A stretch of DNA of 64,000 bases from Prorocentrum cordatum (lineage: Eukaryota > Sar > Dinophyceae > Prorocentrales > Prorocentraceae): contig CAUYUJ010022523.1 in assembly GCA_963575745.1 (NCBI GenBank), positions 21,001 to 85,000 on the forward strand, given 5' to 3'. The position numbers and the translations under genes were made by a program. Positions 62,720 through 64,000 of this stretch are shown here, in pieces. Position 1 is the first letter of the stretch. Each line of letters opens with the position of its first letter. The notes below the pieces were generated by a model. It saw only the letters and a list, made by a program, of their open reading frames with translations, ran no database searches and had not been told where the DNA came from.

Positions 62720-64000
62720 GGTGCGGAAACAACTATGTCCAGCAGCAGTCCCTGCTCATTTTGAGAAGGCATCGCTGTCCGCGCCGCCGCGGACGTTTTC
62801 CATTTGAGACAGACGGCCGCCTGCCCCACAGCAGCCGCTGTCGGCGTTGGACGAAGTTTATTGTTGGGCATCGTGCCGCTCATTTTTTCTGCACCCATTC
62901 CGGGCGTCCAAAAGAACGTTCGAGGGTCGAGGATCATTGTGTTGATATGTTTTCCTACCCTTCTGGGGTTTCTGGAGGCCCCGGGAGGCTTCTGCGTGCC
63001 TGCGGCAGTCTCGAGGGACCTCTGGAGACTTCTGGAGACCCCGTGGACCAGGTGAGGAGGATGGAGGACCAATTGCGGAGGGGTGAATGGCCAGGGCCAT
63101 TGATTGCAATGCGCCCAGGCCGCGCACGTGCCTCGGGCCATGATTTGCGAAGGCCCCCTCGTGGACGCCCACTGGAGGGGTTGCAGCCGCCGCCGCCGCG
63201 GCGATCCCGACCTCGGAGGAGGCGTTGGAGGTTTTCCTGAACGGGTTCGGAGGTGTTCGTAGGCTTCTCCAGTATGGCATCGACTACATAACCGATTTAC
63301 TCCACAATGGGAGCGCCCGCCGAACATTTATGCAGTTTATTTTCAGTATATTCGAGGAGCGTTTCATTTGTTCGGATCTGACTGGTTCGACTTCACGAGT
63401 TCATGCCAAGGACACTTGCGCTCTGGTCCTCGTGGGGGCCAGCTGGCGGGATGAATTCGGTGGAAGCAAATCGCATTGGATCCGTGAGTGGATCAATCCC
63501 GGTTGATGAGGCGATGATGCTCCGTTCGATGTTGAACCGGTTAGCCCGCTCGTGCCCACCCTGTTCCGTCTTCAGAGACTTCGCAGCCCCCATATGATGG
63601 TAGGATGGGCAGATGGGCCGCGGCCCCTGGCGCTACACGCACGGTGCCAGGTTCGTGGGGATTTGCCCCCGTGGGCCCTATGATGGGAGCCTCGGAGCGT
63701 GTGAGGCCTCATGGCGGTCCTCACTGGCAAGTCCTATGATGGTCCTCACCGGTGGGGGGGGCAAAGAACTATACCTGAGATGGACAGTGAGAGAAATTAA
63801 AACCACCGTTCCAGCCCAGGCACGAGATAACCAACTATCACAAGGAGCGGGCGGTCCGCAGGCGGGGAATCACGCCGCACCCGCCGTCATCTCGCGGTGT
63901 CACGCCCCGTCGAACACCTCGCTCCCATCTGCCCTGGAAGCCCTTTAAGAGGCAGCACGAATCCCTCGGACGCAACGCCCAGCACTCGTGCTGCTGCGTC
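62720..64000. other. No recognised gene (right edge)
   Basis: Unique GC-rich sequence with some cttctgga(g/a)a-like words at 63005-63045. No domain, tRNA or tandem array found. Confidence 0.5.

Overview
The window looks like nuclear DNA from a gene-poor, GC-rich eukaryotic genome, most probably a dinoflagellate. This is inferred from three things. Long trinucleotide and tetranucleotide arrays take up a large share of the sequence. The dominant coding content is non-LTR-type reverse transcriptase with endonuclease, RNase H-like and Cys-rich tail domains of a kind I associate with dinoflagellate genomes. The one host-type gene fragment seems to have an in-phase intron made of a dispersed repeat. 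No rRNA, tRNA, CRISPR array or bacterial operon was seen, and species cannot be assigned from sequence alone.

Layout. 1-9 kb: simple repeats plus a two-exon host-type gene end (4086-4931) with an SH3-like terminal exon, between two inverted copies of an ~89 bp repeat. 9-16 kb: two decayed minus-strand retroelement pieces (Cys-rich tail, RT core), two ~200 bp palindromic elements, and (GAT), (CATA) and minisatellite arrays. 16-18 kb: reverse copy of a composite repeat. 18.3-25.7 kb: a large decayed minus-strand two-ORF retroelement (zinc-finger/coiled-coil ORF1, endonuclease, RT, RNase H). 26-31 kb: a third palindromic element, a CGATGCAT-type repeat and an intact 920-codon endonuclease-RT ORF. 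32 kb: a second reverse composite repeat. 36.9-42.8 kb: an intact two-ORF retroelement ending in RNase H-like and Cys-rich domains.

43-51 kb is almost all repeat: a ~370 bp tandem family split by a ~108 bp GC-rich array, then two forward copies of the composite repeat. At 51.5-55.4 kb an RNase H-like fragment runs into the most unusual object here, a ~3.1 kb unit holding a reverse transcriptase bounded by ~65 bp terminal inverted repeats and followed by ~750 bp of TTAGCT-type repeat. 57.3-62.3 kb holds another decayed plus-strand retroelement. The last 1.7 kb has no recognised gene.

How it fits together: nearly all protein-coding signal comes from at least seven retroelement insertions of different ages, two with long intact ORFs (28276-31038 and 36926-42845). 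They sit in simple-sequence arrays, often purine-rich (GGA) tracts near their ends. Short palindromic elements and a composite satellite-bearing repeat form further mobile or amplifying layers.
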